A program made the position numbers and the translations under genes. A stretch of DNA of 64,000 nucleotides from Nitratireductor aquimarinus (GTDB lineage: Bacteria; Pseudomonadota; Alphaproteobacteria; Rhizobiales; Rhizobiaceae), in contig NZ_JAFKDE010000014.1 in the NCBI RefSeq assembly GCF_017255295.1, forward strand, positions 1-64,000, written 5' to 3'. The notes under the pieces are model-generated. The model saw nothing but the letters and a program-made list of their open reading frames with translations. It was not told the DNA's origin and searched no databases. This document shows, one piece after another, positions 25,251 through 34,579 of the stretch (its first letter is position 1; the number at the start of each line of letters is the position of its first letter).

Positions 25251-25937
25251 TCAGCGAGAGCCCGAACGCACCAGACCTGTCTCCAACGCGATGCGCGTTG
25301 CCTGGGCGCGTGATGTCACCTGCAGCTTTTTGTAGATGCTTTTGACGTAATCGCCGACCGTATGCTCCGACAGACCGACGATCTCGGCGATACGCATATT
25401 GGTGTGACCATTGACCAGTTCCGCCAGCACCTGTCTTTCGCGGGGACTGAAATGAATGCTGCTGCTCATATTGGCGCGCGCCTCCACGCCTTCGCTCCCA
25501 CCGTATTCAAGAATGTCTTCTCGTAACCGGACGCGGCTGACAAGACTGAGCTTCGAGCGCACCCTCATCTGCAACAGTTCAAAATCGACCGGCTTGGTCA
25601 GATAGTCATCTGCCCCAAGCCGCAACCCGTCCAGAACGTGGGACCGATCAGCCAGGGCGCTCAGAAACAGAAACGGTGTTCCGTCCAGATGCCTGAAACG
25701 GGCACGGATCGTGCGGAAGAGGTCAAGCCCATTCTGCCCCGGCATCAGAACGTCGCAGATGATGAGAGCCGGCGTTTCAGCCTTGAGAATATCCAGCGCT
25801 TCATCGGCGTCGGCTGCCAGAAGCACATCAAAGCCCGAATGCGAAAGCTCCTCCCCAATCTCGATGCGGATGTCTTGTTCGTCCTCGATGCAAAGTATCT
25901 TCTCCGTTCGGGCATTCTCAGGCGTCACGCCGGGCAC
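25251..25937 (-). CDS. Two-component response regulator, NarL/LuxR type
   Basis: Regulator of 228 residues: receiver domain at about 13-130 with phospho-acceptor Asp62 (ALIICDVLMPG) and Lys in YLTKPVDF, then a LuxR helix-turn-helix at about 160-220 (SPRERQVLAELVNGHTNMRIAEIVGLSEHTVGDYVKSIYKKL). It starts with GTG and overlaps the kinase stop by 20 bp, so the pair is translated together. Its target genes are not evident; the adjacent membrane hydrolase or the periplasmic partner operon itself are candidates. Confidence 0.92.
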   Translation of the reverse strand: MPGVTPENARTEKILCIEDEQDIRIEIGEELSHSGFDVLLAADADEALDILKAETPALIICDVLMPGQNGLDLFRTIRARFRHLDGTPFLFLSALADRSHVLDGLRLGADDYLTKPVDFELLQMRVRSKLSLVSRVRLREDILEYGGSEGVEARANMSSSIHFSPRERQVLAELVNGHTNMRIAEIVGLSEHTVGDYVKSIYKKLQVTSRAQATRIALETGLVRSGSR

Positions 25938-27297
25938 TCCATGGAAGTTTCAGGGCAAAGACCGTCCCCGCCGGCTCAACCGGCTCGAACTCAATGTCGC
26001 CGCCATGCAGCCGGGCAAGCGTCCGCGACAGGCTCAGTCCGAGCCCGGTTCCTTCAAGATGGGCAACATTGCTCGCGCGGAAGAAGCGGTCAAAAATTCG
26101 GCCCCGCTCTGCCGCCGGAATGCCGATGCCATGATCACTGACCGCACAGACGAGCTCATCTTCCTGCCGCTCCAGCCTCACCTTGATCGGCTGAGAGGAA
26201 GGTGAGTATTTCTCCGCATTGGCGAGGAAGTTGGACAAAATCTGCTCGATCAGCACCTCATCGCCCTCGAAGTGCAGCGCCCCGTCTGGAAGCGTCACCT
26301 CAAGAGCACGCGCAGGAAAGAGCTCCCGATGATCGGCACAGACATTTTCGACCAACCCGCGCAGATCAAAATTCTCTTTCTTCAGGGGAGCTCCCTGCTC
26401 ATTGAGCATATCGTTGGTGATCGTGCTTGAAATCATCATCGTCAGGCGCTGCGCCGCGTGACGAATTCTCTGCGAACGCTCCACCAGAACCGCCGGATCG
26501 ATATGTTGCGCGCGGCGGATGAAGCGCTGAGCAATCATGTCGATAATGGTGATCGGCGTGCGGAACTGGTGGGAGATGGTGGTGAGAAAGTTCTTGTAGA
26601 TAGCGTTGGTGTGCTGCTCGTTTTCCAGCGCGGTCCGCAACGCGGCGGTGCGCTTGTCCACCGTCTCTTCCAACCGCTGCGAATGTTCGGCCAGAGCCAG
26701 GTTCGCGCGGTCGAGGGCGCGTAAATTGGAAAGTAGCTGCCACGCCATGTAGCCGCCTACCAGCAGAATGCCGATAACGAGGCTCATAGTGAGATAAATC
26801 GTCTCCAGCTGGCGGTCGCGCCGCGCGCCATCCTGTTCGCGCTGGGCCAGCAGCACCGTGTTGCTGAGACGCACAAAATCATTGAGCGATGTCAGGATAT
26901 CGGCGTGGTTTTCCGGGCCCACAGTCGGATCGGCAACACGCGACCGCTCAAGCCCTGAGAGATTTTCAATCAGGCGGCTAAAGGTCTGTTCAGCCCCCTC
27001 TAGGGCGACAAGATAATCATGTTGGGGATTGTCCTTCAAAAGACTGAGCCGGCTGTTGAGAATATCCAGCTGCAGCAGCACCGCATCCTCGTCGCGCTCA
27101 TCGTGCGGCAATAACATATGGCTGGCCAATTTTCGCGCTTCGCGCTCAGCCTGCATCACGCTCCAGAGCATGCTCTCGCCGGTATAGTCCGCAAGATCAC
27201 GCTGGATGCTCATCAGCTTGAAGAAGGCATAGGACAGCGTAAGCGCAAAGCCGAGTATGACCAGCCCCACCGCAACATAGCCGCGCTTCACCTTCAT
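25918..27297 (-). CDS. Sensor histidine kinase
   Basis: Membrane kinase of 459 residues: TM1 at about 8-28, a 140-residue helical periplasmic domain, TM2 at about 167-188, then a coiled coil, HisKA with phospho-acceptor His243 (ISHQFRTPI), and HATPase_c with N box NFLANAEKYS, G1 DHGIGIP and G2 GTGLGLSLS. ATG 27297 is chosen because it overlaps the stop of the upstream periplasmic protein (ATGA). The signal is probably sensed through that partner. Confidence 0.92.
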   Translation of the reverse strand: MKVKRGYVAVGLVILGFALTLSYAFFKLMSIQRDLADYTGESMLWSVMQAEREARKLASHMLLPHDERDEDAVLLQLDILNSRLSLLKDNPQHDYLVALEGAEQTFSRLIENLSGLERSRVADPTVGPENHADILTSLNDFVRLSNTVLLAQREQDGARRDRQLETIYLTMSLVIGILLVGGYMAWQLLSNLRALDRANLALAEHSQRLEETVDKRTAALRTALENEQHTNAIYKNFLTTISHQFRTPITIIDMIAQRFIRRAQHIDPAVLVERSQRIRHAAQRLTMMISSTITNDMLNEQGAPLKKENFDLRGLVENVCADHRELFPARALEVTLPDGALHFEGDEVLIEQILSNFLANAEKYSPSSQPIKVRLERQEDELVCAVSDHGIGIPAAERGRIFDRFFRASNVAHLEGTGLGLSLSRTLARLHGGDIEFEPVEPAGTVFALKLPWSARRDA

Positions 27298-27821
27298 CTG
27301 ATTTGCAGTTCCCGGAGTTGCCACGCCCATCGGTGATCGAAGCGGGAATCGCGAAGTTCGCGAAAATCGTCACGCGGATAGACGATCCAATAAGGCCCCT
27401 TGTCACTCACGCTTAGCCGTCTGCCATCCATAAACGCAGCAATCAGCACGCCATAACGCGTGGCGTCGGCCAGCGGAAACTCGACAACGTAATCATTGAG
27501 CGCAATCGCCCTGACCGTCGCATTTTGATGGTCCTGCGGATCGATGCCAGCTGTTTCGAGTACCTTTCCAAGTGCCACCCCTTCAAACACGTGAAGATCT
27601 TCGGTCCAGGCCGTTCTGGTGATGGTTCGGCTTTTCGGCAGGGCGAGGAATTCACTTTCCGAAAAGATCGTTTCCTGACCATCTGGGGAAACGACCGAAA
27701 GGCTGCCAATACCCCCGGCATGCGAAGGCTGAACCACAGGTTCGGACAAGGCCTGAACAATGACGAAGAAAATCCCGAAACCCCAAAACAGCCACCGTGA
27801 ACCCGTATGCATGCATTTCAC
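27294..27821 (-). CDS. Periplasmic oxidoreductase molybdopterin-binding-fold protein
   Basis: Exported protein of 175 residues with an N-terminal hydrophobic signal or anchor (about 9-28). The rest resembles the sulfite-oxidase (YedY-type) molybdopterin-binding fold: ITRTAWTEDLHVFEGVALGKVLETAGI, VRAIALNDYVVEFPLAD and GPYWIVYPRDD. The only cysteine lies in the signal segment, so the molybdenum-ligating cysteine of true enzymes is missing. First in an operon with a kinase and regulator (ATGA overlap), it is more likely a sensory subunit for the kinase than an enzyme. Confidence 0.8.
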   Translation of the reverse strand: MKCMHTGSRWLFWGFGIFFVIVQALSEPVVQPSHAGGIGSLSVVSPDGQETIFSESEFLALPKSRTITRTAWTEDLHVFEGVALGKVLETAGIDPQDHQNATVRAIALNDYVVEFPLADATRYGVLIAAFMDGRRLSVSDKGPYWIVYPRDDFRELRDSRFDHRWAWQLRELQIR

Positions 27822-28077
27822 TCGTCACAATCAGAACTGATATACCCAATAGCCAAGGTCCCGATTGTTTTCGAGCCAAAATAAAGAGCCAGTATTCCGC
27901 GCGCCCCCAGGCAGCACTACACTTATGGGCATTACCGCCCATGCGCGACCATTCATCGCTAGATCGTCGGCTAAAAACTGCTATCGCCGGAGGGTTTTAG
28001 CCCGCGAAGTGATTGCGTTTACACCTGACGGGTCTGCGCTTACTGGCTCTCCATCGATCCATAAGAGCGTCTCCTCG
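27822..28077. other. Intergenic region between convergent-free minus-strand genes
   Basis: This 256-bp gap contains the promoter of the two-component operon and the 3' end of the autotransporter transcript. I see no convincing terminator hairpin, operator or small gene. Confidence 0.4.
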
Positions 28078-31000
28078 TCAGAACCGAACATTCAGATTCG
28101 CCTTGAACCCGTGATCCTGAGCGCCGGCCGCGATCTGGCCCGTGTAGGACAGCCCCAGTGTGGCGTCGGATGTCAGATCGAGATCAAGCCCGGCCTCGAT
28201 GACAGCGCTGTTGCGGGCAATTGGTGCGCCGGCAATGGAGAAGGCATCGCTCTCCGAAAAGGCATGGACACTAGTCGGTGTCGTGTCTCCAAAGGCATGG
28301 CGCCAGCCGAGCATGCCATTGAACGTGGCATCCATCGCGCCAAGCGTCACCGCATATTCGCCGCGAAGGCCAAGCGTCGTAAAGGTCACATCGCTGCTGA
28401 CATGCTGGCCGGTGAGCGCAGCATTACCGCCCGTTTCGGAAAAACCGTTGGTGCGCAGGCTGACATGAGCGAGATTTGCAAAGGGCTCATAGCGCGCGCC
28501 ATTGCCCATGTCGAAACCGTAGCCGAGTTCACCGAACGCCTGAACGGTTCCGGCCGAATAGCCTGCACTCAGGCTTTCGCGAAGTCCCGGAATGGCAACC
28601 GAGCGTTGGGTGTCGATCTCGTGCCAGCTATAGGCTGCGCCGGTACGGAAGGCGAAGTCTCCCCATTGCGTACCGCCATAAAGGCCGAGATGATAATTCT
28701 CGCTCGAGCCAGACGAGGCACGGTCTGCGACATCGAACGAGGAATGGCTGTAACCAGCAAGAAGGCCGACCCGCCAGTCACCGAGACGGCCATCCGTGCC
28801 AATCAGCAGGCCACCGCTCTTGCGGTGAAGCGATGCAGCGTTCCCATCGCTGTCGGTCGATCCCCACGAACCGAACCCCTGGCTCCAGAGCGCAGGGCCG
28901 GCATGATCGGCGGCAACCAGCGTCGCCGGGCCACCCGAACCATAGACCAGAACCGGCGTCACTGATGCGCCCACATCGCCAAAGGCCGCGCGGATGCGGT
29001 CGTTTATGGCATTGCGAACAAAGCGGCTGTCTTCGATCAGAGCGGACTTTGCCGAAGCGTGGATCTCGCCTGACAGAGCGTCGAAGCTTGCACGCACCGT
29101 GTCCTCGTCGGTCATGCCGATGAGGGCCTGCCAGATGGCGTTGCTCGTGGGCAGCGTGTCTGCGGCTGCAGCCGTCGCGCGCTGGTTCCGTGTCTGGGCG
29201 ACATCGGCAAATGACGTGTCATTGCGTGTGAGTTCCAGCGAGATGTCATTGCCATCTCCGCCGGCGTAATCGACCGTTTCGTCAAGAAACAGAAGATTGT
29301 TGGTGACGCTGGCGAACGTGCCGGCCACCGCGCCTGCGCCCTGATTGTCGAGAATGATGTAGGGGCCGTTGAGGATCGGCCAGTCCGCCGCGGTGAGCGG
29401 CGTTCCTGTCAACGCAAGCGTTGCGCCGGAAATGTCCACCGTGCCCTGCACGATCACCTTGTCCGCTGCTGTCGGAGTCACCTCAATGGCCAGCATCCCG
29501 TGATTGACATAGTTGCCGGTAATGGTCTGTACACCGATGGAGTTGCCGGGTGCATGCGTGCCGCCGGCGGTAATCGTCACCGTTGATCCAGCAGCGCCAA
29601 TGGTGCCCGTTCCACCGAGCTGGCTGTCCGGACCAAGCATGATCGAGCCGCCGAGCGCACCACCCGCAGCAGTACCAACGATCAGCGACCCGTTAGAGAA
29701 TGACGTCAATCCGGTAAAGCCCGAGCTGTCGCCGATCAGTGTCACGGCACCGGACCCGATGACGCTGAAACCGCCTGCGCCAGACAGAACACCAGCATAG
29801 TTGGTCGCCGTATTCTGATCAAAGTTCAGCGATGCGCCGCTCGCAATATCGACGTCTCCTGCAAAGCGGCCGGCATCCGTCACCAGCCCGCCAGTCTCGA
29901 CAGACCAGCCGAGCGTGGAAGCGCCGGACAGCGTCAGAACACCCGCGCCACGCTTGATCATCGCGCCCTCTGTGCCGTTCAGGCTGCCGATGTTCCCCGA
30001 AAAGCTTGCATCGCCCGCCTGGTCGAACACCACGGTCGCGCCGTTGCCGATATCGCCGGAGATCGAGCCCGCGTTTCCGGCCAGCGTTCCGGCCTCGACC
30101 AGCGTGTCGCGGTAGCCATTGGTTCCACCCAAAACCAGAGTGCCGTCGCCCTTTTTGAGAAGGTCGCCTGTACCGGTGATGTCCTGGGACAGGCTGAACG
30201 TGTTGTCTGCATCCGCGATGTCGAAACCGCCGCCATCACCGCCAATCAGGATGTCGCGCGCGGTGCCGGTGTAGCCCGTTCCCGTCACTTTCAGCACGCC
30301 GCCGTCAAACCTCAGCCCGCCCGGGGCAGCGCCAAGGTTCTGGTCGGACGCCACCGAAAGGACACCGCCCAGAAGATCGACGCCACCCGAATGGGTGTTG
30401 GCGCCACTCAGAACCAGCGTGCCGCCCCCGGCCTTGCGAACAACCTTGCCCGCTCCGTCCTCAATGATCGAAGCAACCGTCGTCGTCACACCACCATCGA
30501 TGTTGAATGTGCCGCCACCGGCAGCGCCGATGGAGAGCGCATCGCCCTGGATGCGGTAGTCATCCGTGGAGAACTGCAACGTATCGAATACCTGCGCGCC
30601 CTGAACGGTGACCGTCCCGGCTGAGCCGGCAAAAACGCCGACTGAACCGCCCCAGCCGGCATTGGCGCTGCCCGTGGCATCGGTCCAGTTGGTCGCGAAG
30701 GATTGCCAGACGCCGCTCCCGCCATCGACCGCGCCATTGGCCGCCGTCCCTGCGCCGTCCCAGAACTGCATGGTCTGGCCTGTGCCAAGAACCGACAGGT
30801 TGACCTGACCGGGAATGTCATAGCGGATGTCGGGATTGTTAGGGTCTGCCGCGGCAAACCCGCCCGTACCCGTCACCGTTCCGTCGACGAATGCGCCCGA
30901 TTGCGGGCCGACATATTCGAACAGGCGATAATAGCCTGCCGCAGCCACGCGGGCATCCAGAGTTCCGTTAAGCGCAAGAGCGCCATTCACTCTGACCAGA

Positions 31001-32496
31001 TCATTCCCCGCACCACCGGCAACGCCCGGGCTGTTGAGCTCGAACACGGAAGTCGAGCCTGCATTGAGGGTCAGATCGTTGTTGAAGGTCAGGGTGCCGG
31101 GGCTGTTGCCGGCTGCCAGCGTACCGTCAATGGTGACGGCTCCATTCAACGTGCCCGAGCCGCCCAGCGCCCCATTCATCCCGACATTGACGACACCGCC
31201 GAGCGTGCCATTGCCGGCGGCGTCACCGATCAGCAGCGTGCCGCCGGAGACTGTCGTTGTGCCCGTGAAGGCAGAAGAATCGCCGGTCAGCATGGTCGTG
31301 CCGGCAGCATGGTTCACGGTGTGCGTGCCCGCACCAGAGCTTTCCAGTGCGGCAGAAAAGGTGGTTGCACCGGTATGCTTGAAGTTGAGCGTCCCGCTGC
31401 CATCCCCGAAAATGATGTCATCCGTCTGCAGAGTGCCGGCGGCCTCCGCCTGACTGCCCAAAGCAGCGCCGACATTGATGACACCGTCAGCAGACAGATC
31501 AGAACCCAGGTAAACCACACCTGGTCCACTTCCACCTGATCCAGTGTTGGCCGAAACCGTCCCGCCGTCCTTAACGGTCAGCGTACCCTTACCGCGCAGA
31601 CCGATATCGAGGCTGCCGTCGTTCACCCACCGGGAGCCCGCCCCAGACACAGTGACAATGCTCTCAGAGCCGAAGCTGGTTCCGATGTAGCCGTTTGTGT
31701 TTTCAACGGCACCGCCGAGATCTATGTCCAGCGTTCCATTGCCATCGAAACCGACATAGAGTTCGTCGCTGTTCTTCCAGATGGAGCCATCCCCGGACAC
31801 GGTAGCGGTTCCCTCGGAGCCGGTGCTTTTACCGATTTCACCGAGTGTGTTCTTGACGATCCCACCGTCCTCAATGGTCAGCGTCCCGGTGCCCGCTTCG
31901 CCGACAAAAAGCCTGTCTGTCATTGTCCAGGTCGATGCCGGGCCGCCGGAACTCTTTCCGGACACTTCAGCGCTACCCGACACGCCAGAAGCGAAACCGA
32001 TCACGCCGCGTTCACTTGAAACCGTACCACCGTCCTCAACCGTCAGCATTCCCCTACTGTTGAAACCAACATAGAGGTCGTCATTGTTCTTCCACTTGGA
32101 TCGGCTGCCTGTGATAGGGCTTTCTCCCGATACACGAACACTGCTTCCAGTTGCGGCCGTGCCGAAACCGATAAAGCCGCCGTCGTTTATGACCGAGCCA
32201 CCATTCAGAATATTCAGCGAACCAGTACCAGTCCATCCGACATGGATGTCGCCGGCGATTCCCCAGGAGCCGACAGGTACTGGGATAGAGGGATTAACGC
32301 TGCCGGTGGTTGAGACGAACTGAGCCTGAGCGGCCCCGGTTGCGCTCAGCACGGCAAGAATGCTGCACAGCGCTGTCGACAGATAAAGAGAAGGGCGCAG
32401 TCCCCGCAAGACTCTGCAACCGAATTCCTTCCGCGCCTGTCCCTCGTACACCGGATTTCCTTCCCTCAATGCCATGCACGGCATGATTTTCCGCAT
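28078..32496 (-). CDS. Autotransporter (type Va secretion) with tandem passenger repeats
   Basis: Surface protein of 1472 residues. A long signal region (1-60, hydrophobic core then GAAQA|QF) precedes a passenger made of about five 50-residue repeats (about 65-320; pattern W.N…LYVG..G.GTLTI..GG.V.N..G.IG…G…VSG), then autotransporter-associated beta-strand repeats (GGTLVLSGANTHSGG, LLKKGDGTLVLGGTN), and a C-terminal beta-barrel of about 280 residues ending in the expected Phe (…LNVRF). It likely displays a beta-helix on the cell surface for adhesion. A TTG at 32499 in the same frame precedes the chosen ATG. A C8 tract lies about 80 bp upstream on the coding strand. Confidence 0.92.
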   Translation of the reverse strand: MRKIMPCMALREGNPVYEGQARKEFGCRVLRGLRPSLYLSTALCSILAVLSATGAAQAQFVSTTGSVNPSIPVPVGSWGIAGDIHVGWTGTGSLNILNGGSVINDGGFIGFGTAATGSSVRVSGESPITGSRSKWKNNDDLYVGFNSRGMLTVEDGGTVSSERGVIGFASGVSGSAEVSGKSSGGPASTWTMTDRLFVGEAGTGTLTIEDGGIVKNTLGEIGKSTGSEGTATVSGDGSIWKNSDELYVGFDGNGTLDIDLGGAVENTNGYIGTSFGSESIVTVSGAGSRWVNDGSLDIGLRGKGTLTVKDGGTVSANTGSGGSGPGVVYLGSDLSADGVINVGAALGSQAEAAGTLQTDDIIFGDGSGTLNFKHTGATTFSAALESSGAGTHTVNHAAGTTMLTGDSSAFTGTTTVSGGTLLIGDAAGNGTLGGVVNVGMNGALGGSGTLNGAVTIDGTLAAGNSPGTLTFNNDLTLNAGSTSVFELNSPGVAGGAGNDLVRVNGALALNGTLDARVAAAGYYRLFEYVGPQSGAFVDGTVTGTGGFAAADPNNPDIRYDIPGQVNLSVLGTGQTMQFWDGAGTAANGAVDGGSGVWQSFATNWTDATGSANAGWGGSVGVFAGSAGTVTVQGAQVFDTLQFSTDDYRIQGDALSIGAAGGGTFNIDGGVTTTVASIIEDGAGKVVRKAGGGTLVLSGANTHSGGVDLLGGVLSVASDQNLGAAPGGLRFDGGVLKVTGTGYTGTARDILIGGDGGGFDIADADNTFSLSQDITGTGDLLKKGDGTLVLGGTNGYRDTLVEAGTLAGNAGSISGDIGNGATVVFDQAGDASFSGNIGSLNGTEGAMIKRGAGVLTLSGASTLGWSVETGGLVTDAGRFAGDVDIASGASLNFDQNTATNYAGVLSGAGGFSVIGSGAVTLIGDSSGFTGLTSFSNGSLIVGTAAGGALGGSIMLGPDSQLGGTGTIGAAGSTVTITAGGTHAPGNSIGVQTITGNYVNHGMLAIEVTPTAADKVIVQGTVDISGATLALTGTPLTAADWPILNGPYIILDNQGAGAVAGTFASVTNNLLFLDETVDYAGGDGNDISLELTRNDTSFADVAQTRNQRATAAAADTLPTSNAIWQALIGMTDEDTVRASFDALSGEIHASAKSALIEDSRFVRNAINDRIRAAFGDVGASVTPVLVYGSGGPATLVAADHAGPALWSQGFGSWGSTDSDGNAASLHRKSGGLLIGTDGRLGDWRVGLLAGYSHSSFDVADRASSGSSENYHLGLYGGTQWGDFAFRTGAAYSWHEIDTQRSVAIPGLRESLSAGYSAGTVQAFGELGYGFDMGNGARYEPFANLAHVSLRTNGFSETGGNAALTGQHVSSDVTFTTLGLRGEYAVTLGAMDATFNGMLGWRHAFGDTTPTSVHAFSESDAFSIAGAPIARNSAVIEAGLDLDLTSDATLGLSYTGQIAAGAQDHGFKANLNVRF

Positions 32497-32499
32497 CAA

Positions 32500-32814
32500 T
32501 GCCTGGTACTTCCAATCAGCACCGTCAGCGTTACTGCCGCAGAAAGAAGGTCGGCTTCAATTCCCGTATATAGGGGGGGGACCGCAGTTGGAGCATCCCA
32601 ACCCATTGGGTCGGGTGGCTCTGTCCATGGGACTTCATAACCAGTCCCGACATTCGCGGATTTGGAGTTCCGGTGGCACCACCACGGCGCACCGTTGGGC
32701 TCTACTGCCGCATTACTTGAAAACCGCTTTTGAGCTCAGTATCGATGGCGGCAGACTTATAGGCGTGAATTGCCCTGAGCCTTCCAGACATTGGTACAAC
32801 GAACCCCTTGGCCG
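32500..32814. other. Divergent-free intergenic region with an 8-base homopolymer
   Basis: This 315-bp region lies between the 3' end of the GntR gene and the start of the autotransporter. It holds a G8 tract at 32573-32580 (C8 on the autotransporter strand) beside TATATA. No gene was found. Confidence 0.45.
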
Positions 32815-33594
32815 CTACCCCTTCCGGCGAATTTCGGCCCGTTCCAGCATGTAGCACTCCGCTGCTTCCATGTGGTCGCGCATGATCTGCGCGGCCCGCT
32901 CGCCGTCGCCGGCCTTGATCGCCCGCATCAGGCTAATCTGATAATGCAGGCCCGCCTCGCGCAGCGCCGGGTTCGGCTCCTTGTAGATCGCCCGGCACAC
33001 GGTCATGTCGCGCAGAAGGCTGACAAGGAAAATGCAATTGAAGCCGAGCAGCGCGTTTTCTGCGTGGCGCGCAAGCTCGACGTGAAAGTCGAGTTCGGCG
33101 AGACGCTGCCGGTATTCCTCTTCCGCCGTCTCCGGTTCCGCCTCATAGAGTCGGATCTTGGCCTGCAGCGCGGTGAACGCCTCGGGCGAAAGACGCCCGG
33201 CGACACTCGCTGCAAGCTGCGGTTCAAGAACCTTGCGGATCGCATAGATCTCCGCGATGGACGGTGGCTTGAACAGGAAGAGATTGTCGAGTAGCCGGAT
33301 TGCCTGATCGGCGCCGACAGTGGAGACAAACACGCCGCCGCCCGGTCCAGTCTTGCTGACAACGAGCCCCTGAAACTCAAGTATCTTCTGGGCTTCGCGC
33401 AGCGTTCCGCGTGATGCTTCCTGCGTTTCCGGCAACAGCCATTCATGCGGGATGCGGTCGCCGGGTCGGAGCCCATGCGTGACGATCATCTCGCGTATGC
33501 GGTCGGCGATGATGTCCGGTCGCTTGCGGCGTTTGAGCACCGTTGAAAGCTGCGACGCCTCTGGAGCCGGTGGCGGACTGCTGCGGTCAGGCAT
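32815..33594 (-). CDS. GntR family transcriptional regulator, FCD subfamily
   Basis: Regulator of 259 residues: winged helix at about 20-85 (HGLRPGDRIPHEWLLPETQEASRGTLREAQKIL) and an FCD domain at about 100-250 with metal-ligand-type His in ELDFHVELARHAEN and HYQISLMRA. ATG 33594 gives a normal N-terminus; the open frame upstream lies inside the ATPase gene. An 8-bp overlap with the ATPase end makes it the last gene of the peptide-transporter operon, so it is probably its autoregulated repressor, acting at the promoter near 39.3 kb. Confidence 0.88.
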   Translation of the reverse strand: MPDRSSPPPAPEASQLSTVLKRRKRPDIIADRIREMIVTHGLRPGDRIPHEWLLPETQEASRGTLREAQKILEFQGLVVSKTGPGGGVFVSTVGADQAIRLLDNLFLFKPPSIAEIYAIRKVLEPQLAASVAGRLSPEAFTALQAKIRLYEAEPETAEEEYRQRLAELDFHVELARHAENALLGFNCIFLVSLLRDMTVCRAIYKEPNPALREAGLHYQISLMRAIKAGDGERAAQIMRDHMEAAECYMLERAEIRRKG

Positions 33595-34579
33595 CCTCGT
33601 TCTCTTCGACGGGGTGATGGCACGCCGCCATATGCCCCGGATGACCGGGCGCGGCCTCGAGTGGTGGTTGCTCCGATTTGCATCGGTCGGTTCCGCGCGG
33701 GCAACGGGCAAAGAACGCACAGCCCTGCGGTGGATCATACGGATCCGGCAATTCTGTATTCGCATCTTCCGGGATGAGCGACCGCTTTCCCGGAACCGGT
33801 GCCGATTTCAACAGAAGATGCGTATAGGGATGCCGTGGTGCCGAAAAGATGCGCTCTGACGCCCCGAGTTCGGCAAGCCGGCCGAAATAGAGCACCGCCA
33901 CCCGGTCACTGACGCTTTCGATCACCGAAAGATCGTGACTGATGAAGACATAGGTGAGGCCGAACGTCTTCTTGAGGTCGTCGAGGATGTTCAGAACCTG
34001 CGCCTGCACCGAAACGTCAAGCGCGGAAACCGGCTCATCAAGGACGATCAGTTCGGGGTCGGCGGCCAGCGCACGGGCGATGCCGATACGCTGCGCCTGC
34101 CCGCCTGAAAACTCGTGCGGGTAGCGCTCCAGAAACTCCGGCGCGAGATTGACCGCTTCCATCAGCTCACGCAGGCGCTTTTCGCGCGCCCCGCGGTCCA
34201 GTCCGAGCAGGTGTTTGAGCGGCGCTTCCAGAATGGTGCGGATCGTCTTGCGCGGATTGAGCGATGCGACGGGGTCCTGAAAGACATACTGCACGCGCTG
34301 CGCAAGCTTCTGCGGATCGCGTCTGGCTTCGGCAACCAGATCCATCCCGTCGAAGGTGATCGCACCGCTGGTGGGCGTATCGAGACCGACGATCAGACGC
34401 GCGAGTGTGGACTTGCCGCAACCAGATTCCCCGACAATGCCGAGCGTCTCGCCCCTGCGCACATCGAACGATATGCCCTGCACCGCATGCACCGCCGGCA
34501 GGGATTTTCCGAACAACGTGCGGCCACCGCCAAAAACCCGCTCCGCAGTGTCGATTTCCAGAAGGGGCGTGTCAGTCAT
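33587..34579 (-). CDS. Oligopeptide-type ABC transporter ATPase (DppF/OppF)
   Basis: ATPase of 330 residues: Walker A GESGCGKST (about 50-58), signature [15 protein letters not shown], Walker B IVLDEPVSALDVS, H-loop FISHD, and the C-terminal oligopeptide domain with the 4Fe-4S-like cysteine motif CAFFARCPRGTDRC. ATG 34579 overlaps the end of the upstream fusion gene by 8 bp; an in-frame ATG further upstream is less likely. It pairs with the ATPase half of the fusion protein to form the heterodimeric motor. Confidence 0.92.
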   Translation of the reverse strand: MTDTPLLEIDTAERVFGGGRTLFGKSLPAVHAVQGISFDVRRGETLGIVGESGCGKSTLARLIVGLDTPTSGAITFDGMDLVAEARRDPQKLAQRVQYVFQDPVASLNPRKTIRTILEAPLKHLLGLDRGAREKRLRELMEAVNLAPEFLERYPHEFSGGQAQRIGIARALAADPELIVLDEPVSALDVSVQAQVLNILDDLKKTFGLTYVFISHDLSVIESVSDRVAVLYFGRLAELGASERIFSAPRHPYTHLLLKSAPVPGKRSLIPEDANTELPDPYDPPQGCAFFARCPRGTDRCKSEQPPLEAAPGHPGHMAACHHPVEENEDA

